DNA from: CAXBNB01 sp049115735
Lineage (GTDB): Bacteria > Bacteroidota > Bacteroidia > Cytophagales > Cyclobacteriaceae
Direction of reading: 5' to 3'
Assembly: GCA_049115735.1 (NCBI GenBank)
Contig: JAGDZP010000044.1
Span: forward strand, 21,516-85,515
Length of the DNA: 64,000 bases
The number at the start of each line of letters is the position of its first letter. Position 1 is the first letter of the stretch. Under the pieces are notes generated by a model, which saw nothing but the letters and a program-made list of their open reading frames with translations, ran no database searches and was not told the origin of the DNA. Positions 34,928 through 44,837 of this stretch are shown here, one piece after another. Made by a program: the position numbers and the translations under genes.

Positions 34928-37060
34928 TTATTTTATGAGTTTTCCGCCCTTTATCTTTGATTTGCCTATCAGGCCTACGGTTTCTAAGGACACTTTGCCA
35001 TTTTGCCAAACAATTAGTCCGGATTCCAGTCCTTCCAGTTTCACACTGCCTTTTGGTAAGTTCAATTCAAAAGGTGCTACTTCAGGGCCATGATAGGCAG
35101 CTACAACCGTTTTCCCGTCGGGTGATACATAGAGCCATGCCGATTGATTACCACAGTTCAATTCCACATCCTTAACCGACACCTTGCCCTCCATGTTCTG
35201 GCAAGCGAATTCACTTTCCATCATTTCGGAGGTGATTTGTCCATCTTGATTCCATCGCTTCGGGCTTTTGAACCAATCAAAAAGGTCGACCTCCATCCCA
35301 AGCGTTCTGCCATCACGACTATATTCTAGCTTCCAATTCCTTTCTTCTGTACCGGAATAGGTAAAACGAGGAGTTGACTTATCTATGATTTGTCCCTGAT
35401 TCACCACTTTAGCGAAAGCAGCTCCATTTTCATACTCGCCTTTTTTTGCTATTTCAGAATACCATCCGTTTTCAGGCCATCCCTGGAAAAAAGCTCCGGG
35501 CCAGGCCAGTTCCCAAAATGTTTTTGCAGGTCCCTGGTAGTTGTACATTTCGAAAACGAGCGTACCATTTACGTCCCCTGTTTCTCTAATTTCCATGTGA
35601 TTGCCCATACCCAAGTCCCCAATTTGAAAAGGCTTTATGGCCACCAATACGTCTCCACTTTCTATAACTACAGTGGCACCTTTGTCTACCTGAAAAGGAA
35701 ACTGATCCACCAATTGATCATTCACCCAAATCTTGTCCATAGACTTATTCCATCGCGGTAAGGCAATTACAGATTTTGCGCTGGTGTAATGATCCATAGC
35801 ATTTAGATGACGAGGTGCATATAGCGCAATCGCTCTATTCTTATCCTGAATGCCTTGAAAATTACCAACATCAGGTATGAGCATGTTTGTGGGTCGCCCG
35901 GGACCAGCTGAGAAATCACCTAGCCATTCATCATTGTTGATGTATCGGGTATAGATAATGCCAGGTACTCGTTCTTCAGGTTTGTTGTACACCAGGCTAA
36001 ATACATTTGATTGCCAGGCTATGAATCGATTGTCCTGGTTAAACATATTTCGGGAGGCCACACCGAAAGCATAGGGCTCGGATTTATAGGTCGAAATGCT
36101 GATGCCTTCATCTGCACCCGTTGTTTCTATGATCTGATCTGGCATAGACTCCTCAGACAATGCCGATGAGGTCCAGTCGGGCAAAATACCTTCATCTATC
36201 CAGCGTTCGATGGTTTTCTGTTCTTCTTCATCCATGATATACCATCCGCCCTCGCTGATGTACGAAGCATGGTATGCCCGGCCATGCGGACCTGCCCATC
36301 TTTTGGTTGTCGGGTGCATGTGCAACCCAGCACTTACGGCTAGTCTAGCCAGCATCGTTTTCGCTCGCACTTTGGTATCAGGGTCTCTGACCAACCGAGA
36401 CAATTTGGATAATACATCCAATGCAACGGCAGTGTATGGGAGGGCATTGTATTCATATACACTTCCTCCCTGACTGTCGGTGAATTTGATCCACTCCTGC
36501 ATACGCCGATATCCTCGGTTGGCTATGGCAGTATCTCCTAGCAGTTCACCACCCAGACAACTATTCGTAATATCTTTTAGAATGATATTGGTGTACTTGT
36601 AATGCACATCCACCTTATCCACATTAACCAAAGCCATTCGAATTGCCTCTCTCAACCTGCCGTCAATAGCCGAAGATAATAAATGACCATCTCTAATCAT
36701 CATAGGAATGAGTCCATCAAGTAAAAACTCAACGGCGTTCAGGTCGTCCACCATGGGTGTTTCTACTTCCCACTTAAATCCTCCAAACGTTGGAGATTTC
36801 GGATTTGTATCCTGGCAGGATAATAGGCCGGGAACAATTTTTTCAGCAAGTGCTACATCTTCTTTAGTGCCATTCCTTAGGAGTTTTCCTATGTATTGAG
36901 CATTGAAATATACCCGATGGAAGACTTTGCCATCCACGGAATCCCCAATCATGTTAAGTTTGGGATCAAAGCCCCTAGGAATTGGGAGTGGTTGTTTTTG
37001 AGCACTGGCATTACAGAAAATCAGTACTCCACAAAAAATTGTCAAAAAAGAAGCTTTCAT
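34928..37060 (-). CDS. Lyase-like secreted protein, paralog A (unknown family)
   Basis: 710 residues with a signal peptide ending CNASAQ rather than a lipobox, so this copy is probably soluble where paralog B is anchored. The domain plan is the same: helical toroid-like region to about 420, then a beta-rich part. Shared conserved blocks include K-Y-T-N-I-I-L-K-D, S-C-L-G-G-E-L-L-G, R-W-A-G-P-H-G-R-A-Y-H, A-F-G-V-A-S-R-N and G-M-E-V-D-L-F-D-W-F. The two genes are adjacent (4-bp gap) and presumably arose by tandem duplication. It is the first gene after the terminator at 37078-37112. Other possibilities are a hydrolase or a binding protein. The lyase assignment rests on shape and on GH88 context. 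Confidence 0.6.
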   Translation of the reverse strand: MKASFLTIFCGVLIFCNASAQKQPLPIPRGFDPKLNMIGDSVDGKVFHRVYFNAQYIGKLLRNGTKEDVALAEKIVPGLLSCQDTNPKSPTFGGFKWEVETPMVDDLNAVEFLLDGLIPMMIRDGHLLSSAIDGRLREAIRMALVNVDKVDVHYKYTNIILKDITNSCLGGELLGDTAIANRGYRRMQEWIKFTDSQGGSVYEYNALPYTAVALDVLSKLSRLVRDPDTKVRAKTMLARLAVSAGLHMHPTTKRWAGPHGRAYHASYISEGGWYIMDEEEQKTIERWIDEGILPDWTSSALSEESMPDQIIETTGADEGISISTYKSEPYAFGVASRNMFNQDNRFIAWQSNVFSLVYNKPEERVPGIIYTRYINNDEWLGDFSAGPGRPTNMLIPDVGNFQGIQDKNRAIALYAPRHLNAMDHYTSAKSVIALPRWNKSMDKIWVNDQLVDQFPFQVDKGATVVIESGDVLVAIKPFQIGDLGMGNHMEIRETGDVNGTLVFEMYNYQGPAKTFWELAWPGAFFQGWPENGWYSEIAKKGEYENGAAFAKVVNQGQIIDKSTPRFTYSGTEERNWKLEYSRDGRTLGMEVDLFDWFKSPKRWNQDGQITSEMMESEFACQNMEGKVSVKDVELNCGNQSAWLYVSPDGKTVVAAYHGPEVAPFELNLPKGSVKLEGLESGLIVWQNGKVSLETVGLIGKSKIKGGKLIK

Positions 37061-37077
37061 AAGTAGGATTAAGAGCG

Positions 37078-37112
37078 AAAAAAAGCCGCTGCAGATTATC
37101 CACAGCAGCTTT
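37078..37112 (-). terminator. Intrinsic terminator/attenuator inside the SusCD operon
   Basis: On the minus strand AAAGCTGCTG and CAGCGGCTTT pair over 10 bp (one G-U) with an 11-nt loop and run directly into seven T (A-run 37078-37084 on the plus strand). It lies in the 80-bp spacer after the second lipoprotein gene and before the lyase-like genes. It should reduce read-through from the transporter genes into the enzyme genes. No separate operator is visible in the spacer. Confidence 0.75.
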
Positions 37113-37140
37113 GCAAGCTAACTAACTATACCAAACTTTC

Positions 37141-38577
37141 TTACCATGTCGCATCAAACTGCGTTGCGCCACCCCAGTCAAATACATCTTTGTGAGTATA
37201 AGATCCGGTTGCTCCATTTGCTGCCCACGAGGATGTATGCCAATAGCTATTGCCCCATCCTCCACCGTTCCAATAATCAGCCTTAGTGGCTAATTGATGA
37301 ATTAGTGTACCAGAAATATCACTTGGATTATACGTTATCGTATAGAAAAATCCCATTGCTTGTCCTGTCCAGGAGTTTGGCCAAGGATCTTCAACTATAT
37401 ACCTATTACTACCGTCATCCTGCTCTTCATATATTACTTTTTTCTGGTAATCCCAGTATTCATCCGGTGTAGGCACGCCTACCTGGTTACTCAGAGTAAG
37501 CGACTTAGCATCTTGAGACTCTTCTGCCAAATAAAGCAATACACCGTCTTTCCATACTTCATGATATAAATTACTTTCATCGAAATAAAACTTATATACT
37601 CTTTCAGATTGATTTTCAGTCCAGGTCATCACTGTTGCTGCTAGTTCACCTACTGAACCCGTAGATACTACAGCATCAGTAGGAAGATCAAAATATGGCT
37701 GTGCTTCAGTAACAAAGTTGATGAAACCACCAAGCATTACTCCTTTATGTACATCATCCGCAGCGTTTGCTACTGTGTTTAGAGGTGTCAGAGCGTCCCA
37801 CAAAGAAATGTTCCTATAACCTTCAATAACAAGCTCTCCATTGAAGATGCCATATCCGGCTGGGCTCCAGGTAGCTTCTGATTGTACAATTCCGCCAGAC
37901 GTTTCGGTTAATGTAACAGAGTTGTCCGCATTGGCGATGAATACTTGTCCATCTGATCCTTCAGTGATATCAAATACATATCCGCCAGATGAATCTTGCG
38001 ACCATTTCACTGTTACCGACCCATCCAGGTTGACTGTCATGGATGTGGAACCATTAAATTTGGACACCGAGGCATGTACAGTTAATGTAGTAGGATTTTC
38101 GCTTGCACCAGAAAAGATATGGTGCACAAAATCATCCTCAGTTTGAGATACCTGATAGGTAACGAATGTTGTGGACTCTCCACCCTGTAGTGTGTAAAGC
38201 GAATAATTGTACACTATTACATCTCCTGTTGCACCCGTGCTGGCTATCGGTTCCTGACTGATCACCGCATTGGGGGCTACTCTTGAAATAAACTTGATTT
38301 GCTCCAAACCATCAGTAATATCGCTCAGAGATGCGCCTAATGCCTGTGCATTGGTGTTCGACGAATTGATCGCTGTTTCAATAGTGGAACCAGCTGCAAG
38401 TCCGGTTTCTGAGATTTCTACAATTGATCTCTTAACATCTTCAAGATCAGCAGGAAGCACTAATTGCTCTGGAATATCCCCAAGAATGTCATCGGGTAAC
38501 CCCGTGCTGCAGCTTATCAGAACTCCTCCGACAAGCGACAATACTAAAAATTGATATATCTTATTCATCATTGTCAT
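37141..38577 (-). CDS. PUL-associated lipoprotein, homologous to the one at 44838
   Basis: 478 residues. The start could be the ATG at 38575-38577, which shares a base with the upstream stop (TAATG), or one of the two Met codons just after. Lipobox L-I-S-C. The body is beta-rich with repeated strand patterns. Compared with the lipoprotein at 44838-46286 it shares T-G-D/S-V-x-V-Y-Y/N, T-Y-Q-V-S, the segment D-G-V-L-L-Y-L-A-E-E-S/T-x-D, and a Trp-rich C-terminus ending T/A-x-W. The family is unknown. Position beside SusC/SusD suggests a surface glycan-binding or outer-membrane helper protein. The terminator hairpin follows its stop. Confidence 0.65.
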   Translation of the reverse strand: MTMMNKIYQFLVLSLVGGVLISCSTGLPDDILGDIPEQLVLPADLEDVKRSIVEISETGLAAGSTIETAINSSNTNAQALGASLSDITDGLEQIKFISRVAPNAVISQEPIASTGATGDVIVYNYSLYTLQGGESTTFVTYQVSQTEDDFVHHIFSGASENPTTLTVHASVSKFNGSTSMTVNLDGSVTVKWSQDSSGGYVFDITEGSDGQVFIANADNSVTLTETSGGIVQSEATWSPAGYGIFNGELVIEGYRNISLWDALTPLNTVANAADDVHKGVMLGGFINFVTEAQPYFDLPTDAVVSTGSVGELAATVMTWTENQSERVYKFYFDESNLYHEVWKDGVLLYLAEESQDAKSLTLSNQVGVPTPDEYWDYQKKVIYEEQDDGSNRYIVEDPWPNSWTGQAMGFFYTITYNPSDISGTLIHQLATKADYWNGGGWGNSYWHTSSWAANGATGSYTHKDVFDWGGATQFDATW

Positions 38578-39686
38578 TAGTTTAATTTGAATTCGTCCCT
38601 TACAATGTCAAGGAATTGCGTACTATAGCTCTCAGCTGGCTCCACTTGTTTATCAAAGTTCCAGTCATTAAAAGAATCCAGGATAATTATGTTTTCAGGA
38701 TTGTTTCCACTAGCTCTTTTTGCAATATCACAGAACTTCCTAAACCACTCTTCTTCTCTATCAATAACGAAATCGGTATTAGATACATTGACGATTGTGC
38801 CATCATAAGACGGTGATACCTGAGGGATATAGTTTAGGTTGATTTTTGAAATTTCATCACTGGCAGTAGAAAGTGCCAAGTCAGCATATTGCTCAAACAT
38901 GATCATTCTGTCATAAAATATGTTATTACCTTGTCTGGAAATACGTGCATAACTTCTATGGCTAATCGCATCCACACCACCTTTGAATTTCACCTCAAAG
39001 CGCAATGGAGGAGTCCATTCTTGCTGCTCACCAATAATGTATAAATCTACTCCCAGCTGGGTGCTGACCTCAGACCTCAGAGTTTGATAGACATTGGCGT
39101 AATTTTCAGCAAATAATGTGTTACCATTTCTTATATACAACACTTTCGCACCGCCTGAAGCCGTTTGATAATTTGACATGGCAAACAAATCAGCCATTGC
39201 AACAAAATCATCTACCAATTGGCTCATCATATTTGCTTCATCGGCTACATCAATACGATTGTTTAGAGATAAATCCATACCCGTAAAACTGTATGCGATA
39301 GCAAAGTTTTGCCCACTCGCCCCGCTTGCTGTTAATAGGTTGTCAATAAAAGCTCTATCCGTACTTTGATTTCCGGCATCAGCACCTGAACTCAGGTTGA
39401 ATATAAAGAAGTCTATCCCTGCAGCCTGAGCCCAGGTTATATGCTGAGCGTAGGCGGTTGGGTCACCGGCCTGTGAGTTGTACTCTCCAATAGCCGGAGT
39501 TTCTTTTCCGTTATTGCTCCAGTCGAAACTTACATAATGCGCACCCACAGCATAATTTACTTCTGCAGGTGTATCCGGCACTTCAAAGTCCAACAACGTA
39601 CCCTCTGCTGTGGGTACAGATTCATCGACACATGCTACCATCAATAGTGCCAGAAGAATTATGAATATATTTTTTACGTTTTTCAT
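38577..39686 (-). CDS. GH99/WbsX-like lipoprotein (putative endo-mannan-active barrel)
   Basis: 369 residues with lipobox M-V-A-C. The sequence reads as a single (beta/alpha)8 barrel of the GH99/GH71-like group. A-V-G-A-H-Y-V-S-F-D-W occurs early, then P-A-I-G-E-Y-N, the helix/strand A-Q-A-A-G-I-D-F-F-I-F-N, and near the C-terminus I-L-D-S-F-N-D-W-N-F-D followed by E-P (about 349-350). The latter corresponds to the F-N-E-W ... E-P motif of the group, here with Asp for Glu. Related enzymes act on alpha-mannose chains, which agrees with GH92 in the same locus. The assignment is from motifs only. It follows SusD by 12 bp, and the lipid anchor suggests a surface enzyme or binding protein. Confidence 0.55.
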   Translation of the reverse strand: MKNVKNIFIILLALLMVACVDESVPTAEGTLLDFEVPDTPAEVNYAVGAHYVSFDWSNNGKETPAIGEYNSQAGDPTAYAQHITWAQAAGIDFFIFNLSSGADAGNQSTDRAFIDNLLTASGASGQNFAIAYSFTGMDLSLNNRIDVADEANMMSQLVDDFVAMADLFAMSNYQTASGGAKVLYIRNGNTLFAENYANVYQTLRSEVSTQLGVDLYIIGEQQEWTPPLRFEVKFKGGVDAISHRSYARISRQGNNIFYDRMIMFEQYADLALSTASDEISKINLNYIPQVSPSYDGTIVNVSNTDFVIDREEEWFRKFCDIAKRASGNNPENIIILDSFNDWNFDKQVEPAESYSTQFLDIVRDEFKLN

Positions 39687-39698
39687 TTGATGTGTATT

Positions 39699-41522
39699 TT
39701 AAAGTCTGATATAACCTGTTCCATTTCCTAGTGCGGTAATTTGTTCATCCGAACTTAATCCCGTAACATCTGTCATACCAGCCGCTTCCAGGTCAGCGAT
39801 GGATGTTCCATACCATTTAGTACCAAAATCAGATGACCATGCAGGAGCAAAATTCACCCAATCCGTGACGGTTCTGACTTTGTTCATCTCTATTGGAGTA
39901 GTAATCCAATCCACACCACCCAGGAACTTTTCGATCGCATCCTCATATTCTTTGGCGGATCTACCTTTATCAGTATTTGAATATTTCATCCTCTCAGGAT
40001 GGTCAATTGGTGTTGAGCGATCCGCTGGATTCAAATAAGGAGCCCACGGCAGCAAATTGGTTCTTTTTTGCAAACACCAGGCGTCATGCCCCTGGAAGAA
40101 CATTGCAATCCATCTTTGTATGACGATCTGCTTCAAGCCCTGATTATCAGATATCCCAGTATTGGCAGTACTTGTCCAATTGTACAAAGTCTCAGTACTA
40201 GCTGTATTATAAGCAACTCCAGGTTGAGCTTTGTATGCGTTCAGGTCATAAGATCCTGTGATAAAAGGACTAAATCGGTCAAATGACTCATCAATTCCTG
40301 AATAATAATAAGTAGCAGCGGTAGAAGGAAGAGTAGCTAGACCAGTTTGTGCTATTTCAGCCAACATAAACATTGTCTCTGCCGAGGATATGATCATGAA
40401 TTCAGAATCCTGTTTTGTATATTCAGGATGAAAATCAGAATAATGATCTGGTGTAGCATTTACCAGGGGATTTTCAGTTGGATTCTGTTGCCATGGACCA
40501 TAGCTGGCATTGCCTCCTATCGGACTACCCAAATAAGGTATACCATAGGTCACATCTACCGGGGTACCTCCATCATCAAGATTGTCAACTACGGCTAGCT
40601 GCACTGATGAAGGGCTCGCAAAAGCAGTCAATCGTGGGTCATTATATGCTTTGCTCCAAAGAACAATTTCATCTGATACACTTGGTTTCCAGTTGTCACT
40701 GCTATTGATTGCTGTTCTCTCATACAACATCGAATAATTGTCTACGGAGTTCGAACCCCACAATAATCTTGCATTTTGAGAATTATTAACGATTAGCATA
40801 GATAAGTCATTGGAAACTACATCAGAAATGTGCGTTTGTCCAAGGCCAGATAGTCCAGAATTGGACGATCCGGTTAGTCTCAGGGCAATCTTCAGCCTTA
40901 ATGTATTGGTGAATCGCAACCAGTTTTCATTGTTGCCCCCATACATTAAGTCGGTGGCTAAAAAGTCTGTTGATTCAGTAGTTGACATAACATCACTTGC
41001 TTCCTGAAGAATGCCAAGGATATGTGTATAAGCAGTCAATTCGTCATCAAATGTTAATCCAAACAAAGACTCTCCAACCGCTGTAGTAACAGGCGCAGGT
41101 CCCCATGTAGATACAATTACTGATAAAGTCCATGCTTCCAAAGCTTTTGCAATTTGCACCCTATTGGTATAGGCTGGATCATCACTATAAAGATCTTGAA
41201 CTTCCCTAGCTGGTTTTAATGCCTCTATGTACATTCTTTGCCAGTAAGTGTCCACAAAGCCTTCAAAAACTCCAAACCTTTGCATGGCATTTCCTCTCAT
41301 ACCTCCACAGTATCTACCATATTGCAAAAACATCCAGAAATTCATTACTCCTCCATTTGTATCCAAATTAGATTTCATGGCACCTGCCAATAATAGTTCA
41401 GGAGAGGCTTGTGTAAATTGATTCGGGTTTCTATTTATTTCTTCGAAATTATTTGTACACGAGCTAATACCAAATGCGGTGATTAGCATGGTCAAAACGA
41501 AATATTTATATATTCTTTTCAT
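39699..41522 (-). CDS. SusD/RagB-family outer-membrane glycan-binding lipoprotein
   Basis: 607 residues with lipobox I-S-S-C. The N-terminus is characteristic of the SusD-like branch: F-E-E-I-N-R-N-P-N-Q-F, then S-P-E-L-L-L-A-G-A-M, followed by helical TPR-like segments. Near the C-terminus come N-Q-G-L-K-Q-I-V-I-Q-R-W-I-A and the D-A-W region. SusD proteins form the lid of the SusC channel and capture oligosaccharides at the cell surface. It sits 13 bp after susC, as in nearly all such pairs. No specificity can be read. Confidence 0.93.
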   Translation of the reverse strand: MKRIYKYFVLTMLITAFGISSCTNNFEEINRNPNQFTQASPELLLAGAMKSNLDTNGGVMNFWMFLQYGRYCGGMRGNAMQRFGVFEGFVDTYWQRMYIEALKPAREVQDLYSDDPAYTNRVQIAKALEAWTLSVIVSTWGPAPVTTAVGESLFGLTFDDELTAYTHILGILQEASDVMSTTESTDFLATDLMYGGNNENWLRFTNTLRLKIALRLTGSSNSGLSGLGQTHISDVVSNDLSMLIVNNSQNARLLWGSNSVDNYSMLYERTAINSSDNWKPSVSDEIVLWSKAYNDPRLTAFASPSSVQLAVVDNLDDGGTPVDVTYGIPYLGSPIGGNASYGPWQQNPTENPLVNATPDHYSDFHPEYTKQDSEFMIISSAETMFMLAEIAQTGLATLPSTAATYYYSGIDESFDRFSPFITGSYDLNAYKAQPGVAYNTASTETLYNWTSTANTGISDNQGLKQIVIQRWIAMFFQGHDAWCLQKRTNLLPWAPYLNPADRSTPIDHPERMKYSNTDKGRSAKEYEDAIEKFLGGVDWITTPIEMNKVRTVTDWVNFAPAWSSDFGTKWYGTSIADLEAAGMTDVTGLSSDEQITALGNGTGYIRL

Positions 41523-41535
41523 TGCTATATTCTAT

Positions 41536-44500
41536 TTAGAATGAGAGATTAATATTGAATCCAACAGAACGAGATGGAAGGAATGCACCATACTCAAGTC
41601 CCTGACCATTACCAGAAGTAGAGTTGGCCTCAGGATCGATTCCTCTTGGGGTATGATGAAGCAGCGTTGCAAGATTTCTTCCAACAATCGAAATTTTAGC
41701 TGTTCTAATAGGAGTCTTATCAAGAATAGAATTCGGCAAGTTATAGCCCAATGTCACCTCTCTAAGTTTTACATATGATGCATCAAATACACTCCTCCAG
41801 TGATGCCTCCAGGCTAAAAATCCCCAGGTATTCGGATCCAAATAAATGTCATTTGCTTTTCCGCTTGTTACTGAGACGCCATTTCCTGTTCCTGCGGCAT
41901 CAAACACTTCATAAAGTACACCTTCGAAAAGAGCTCCCTGAACTCTATCACCTCTATTATACTCAGTCCCCTCTATGCCATCACCACTCCTCTCTTGTTG
42001 ATTTTCACCCAAAACTCTTGATGACATGATGAATTCATCACGACCTTCAAGCGTATAAGCATTCACACCAAATTGTGAACTTCTGCCGTGAGTCATAGAA
42101 AGCAGGTCTCCACCAGCCTTGATGTCTATCAAGAAGTTAAATGAAATCCCTTTCCATCTTACAGAGTTTCTTACACTTCCGAGCCAATCTGCCTGGTAAT
42201 TACCCAATATGCTGTTGGGGCTTTCAATAGGTTGGCCATTATCAGCATTAATCAATGGTCTTCCTTCCGAGTCTCTTTGGATATCGATACCTGTGATGTT
42301 ACCATAAGGTTCTCCAGGCTGAGCTACAATCCTTGCTCCTCCGCCCCAATTGTTCAAACTGAAATTGTCAAAGCTAAAGGGATTACCCAATGCATCTACT
42401 CCATCCAAATGTACAACTTCGTTTCTGTTGTTAGACCAGTTAAGATCCACATCCCATTTGATTGGCCCTTGCAAAACTTCCGCGCCTATGTACAATTCAA
42501 ACCCTTTGTTTGTTAAAAGGCCAGCATTGGCTATTACAGTATTGAAACCAGTAGCAGCGGCAACATTTCCTGGAACGATCTGATCATAAGATTCGGTGCT
42601 ATAGTAAGTTAAATTCGCACTGATTCGATCTCCTAAAAATTTAGCTTCAATACCAAATTCTATAGAAGACGTTTCCTCATTGGCCAAATTCAAATTATTT
42701 CTTTGTCCGTTGGTCCTCAGGAAAGCGGCACTTCCGTTGTAATTACCACCATACGTATAGGTCGGATAGACTTGATATGGGTTGGCGCTGTTACCTGTAA
42801 TTGCATAAGATGCTCTCAACTTACCAAATGACAGAATTTTATTCTCTGGTATCACTTCGGTGAATATAAAGGTTCCACCAACAGATGGATAACTGTAGTT
42901 GTTATTGTCCAGTGATAATGTTGACGACCATTCCCTTGTCAAAGTACCATTAAGGAAAACTATCCCTTTGTAGCCAACATTAGCAGACCCAAATACTGAA
43001 TTCAATACACGCTTAGAATCTTGTTCGGACGCTTCAGACTGTCCAGCATTGTTTTGAATACTAATTACTCCGGGAATCTCGAGAAGTTCTTGATTAATGG
43101 ATTGCCTATTGGATGAATTAAAATTCCATCGCTTCACACCCACAGTAGCATCTACTGTGATCTCTTCAAACGTTTTACTATATGAAGCTAATCCGTCGAA
43201 ATTCCAGTTGGAGATTCTTCTATCCCATGCTCGATACCTACCATTCTTATCTCCTCTCACATCTGGTCCTCTTGGAGCATCATATTTAAATCCAGTTTGA
43301 TTTCGAATATCATTGTTTACCCTGGCTGTCACTGTCAAATCTTCATAGACTTCATAGCTCAGTTGCATATTGGCTATCACCCTATCAGTTTCATCACCAT
43401 TGGAATTTTCATAAATATTCCAGTACGGATTTCTTAGTAAACCATCACCAGCAGCAGAACTTAGCTCAAATCCATTTTCAGTCTTCCAGGGAATAAGATT
43501 TCTTGCGCCCAAATTTGGATGAAGGTTAATATAGTTTTGTGCAGGGTTCTGGGTACTTCCATTTTCAACTATTCTATTGTCAACATTTTCACGAGTGTAA
43601 AACATGCTCACATCAGCACTCAATTTTTTACTTAGTTTTTGAGTGGCTCTCAAGCTGAAATTATGACGATTGATCTTATCCTGGCCGTCCATCATCCATT
43701 CTCCTTGTGTACTTGTATAGCCAAACCTAAAAGTCCCATTATCATGTGCTTTGTTTAATGATATGGTATTACTCAAAGTTGTTCCTGTTTGAAACAACTC
43801 TTTGACGTTTCCAAATACCGGGTTGTAGGGACCAATCACACCGTTTGCATTGGCCACATTGTAAGTTCCTAATAATGGACTACCATAAGAGTAGCTCACA
43901 TCTGCAACCGGCAATCCGGATGCAGGATCAATCCTATCAGCAGATGGTGCTGCTGCTCCATTGTTTCCAGATCCATAGGCATATTGATAGTTTGGCCATT
44001 GGTTCACGTTCTGAAACATGGTATTGGAGTTGATAGAAATACCCCATCCGTCTTTAGAATTACCTTTTTTAGTGGTAATTAGAATGACACCATTCGAAGC
44101 TCTTGAACCATAAAGTGCGGTGGCATTACCACCCTTTAATATCTCTATGCTTTCAATATCATCGGGATTGATGTTAGACATTGGATCACCATAATCTACC
44201 GGTTGGTAGTTATCAGCTCCTCCCCAGGATCCCTGCTGGGCATCACCAGCAGTTTGATCCAAAGGAACACCATCCAAAACGTACAATGGGTTGTTATTTC
44301 CTAAAAGGGATGCATTTCCCCTGATTGTCACTCGGTTCGACCCAGTAGCCGTTAGTGAATTCGTTACTTGTACACCTGCTGCCTTACCAGATAGTCCTTG
44401 AAGGAAGTTACTGGTACGGGCCTCTTTCATGTCATCAGCGTCAATGGCCTGCCTGGCATAACTTAATGATTTCTCCGAGCGCTCAATTCCCATGGCGCTA

Positions 44501-44820
44501 ATTACCACTGTCTCTAATTGTACATTATCCTCTGTAAGAACAACATCAATTACTGACTGTGCACCCACAAGTATATCCTGTGCTACGTACCCTACGAAAC
44601 TAAAAGCAATGATCGATTCATCAGTCGCTGAAATTTTGTAGTTACCATCAATATCTGTTACTACACCGGTAGTGGTTCCTTTGATTAGGACGTTCACCCC
44701 TGGTAGAGACTCGCCGTTCGAGTCTTTCACTTTGCCACTCACACTTCTATCCTGTGCCCAAGCCTGGACACTCAAAAAAATGAGTGCTAACAACGTGAGT
44801 ATATATTTCTTCTTGTTCAT
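41536..44820 (-). CDS. SusC/RagA-family TonB-dependent outer-membrane transporter
   Basis: 1094 residues from the ATG at 44818-44820, which gives a signal peptide ending VQAWAQ. An in-frame start 24 bases upstream is less likely. Order of parts: CarboxypepD-regulatory-like domain (V-S-G-K-V-K-D-S-N-G-E-S-L-P-G-V-N-V), a TonB-box-like region, and the plug domain. The plug is seen in L-Q-G-L-S-G-K-A-A-G-V-Q-V, T-I-R-G-N-A-S-L and the Y-V-L-D-G-V-P-L loop, then I-E-I-L-K-G-G-N-A-T-A-L-Y-G-S-R-A-S-N. A 22-strand barrel ends in V-G-F-N-I-N-L-S-F. It imports oligosaccharides with energy from TonB/ExbBD. It is co-transcribed with the lipoprotein in front and SusD behind. Confidence 0.97.
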   Translation of the reverse strand: MNKKKYILTLLALIFLSVQAWAQDRSVSGKVKDSNGESLPGVNVLIKGTTTGVVTDIDGNYKISATDESIIAFSFVGYVAQDILVGAQSVIDVVLTEDNVQLETVVISAMGIERSEKSLSYARQAIDADDMKEARTSNFLQGLSGKAAGVQVTNSLTATGSNRVTIRGNASLLGNNNPLYVLDGVPLDQTAGDAQQGSWGGADNYQPVDYGDPMSNINPDDIESIEILKGGNATALYGSRASNGVILITTKKGNSKDGWGISINSNTMFQNVNQWPNYQYAYGSGNNGAAAPSADRIDPASGLPVADVSYSYGSPLLGTYNVANANGVIGPYNPVFGNVKELFQTGTTLSNTISLNKAHDNGTFRFGYTSTQGEWMMDGQDKINRHNFSLRATQKLSKKLSADVSMFYTRENVDNRIVENGSTQNPAQNYINLHPNLGARNLIPWKTENGFELSSAAGDGLLRNPYWNIYENSNGDETDRVIANMQLSYEVYEDLTVTARVNNDIRNQTGFKYDAPRGPDVRGDKNGRYRAWDRRISNWNFDGLASYSKTFEEITVDATVGVKRWNFNSSNRQSINQELLEIPGVISIQNNAGQSEASEQDSKRVLNSVFGSANVGYKGIVFLNGTLTREWSSTLSLDNNNYSYPSVGGTFIFTEVIPENKILSFGKLRASYAITGNSANPYQVYPTYTYGGNYNGSAAFLRTNGQRNNLNLANEETSSIEFGIEAKFLGDRISANLTYYSTESYDQIVPGNVAAATGFNTVIANAGLLTNKGFELYIGAEVLQGPIKWDVDLNWSNNRNEVVHLDGVDALGNPFSFDNFSLNNWGGGARIVAQPGEPYGNITGIDIQRDSEGRPLINADNGQPIESPNSILGNYQADWLGSVRNSVRWKGISFNFLIDIKAGGDLLSMTHGRSSQFGVNAYTLEGRDEFIMSSRVLGENQQERSGDGIEGTEYNRGDRVQGALFEGVLYEVFDAAGTGNGVSVTSGKANDIYLDPNTWGFLAWRHHWRSVFDASYVKLREVTLGYNLPNSILDKTPIRTAKISIVGRNLATLLHHTPRGIDPEANSTSGNGQGLEYGAFLPSRSVGFNINLSF

Positions 44821-44837
44821 TTCTTTTGATTTAGTTG

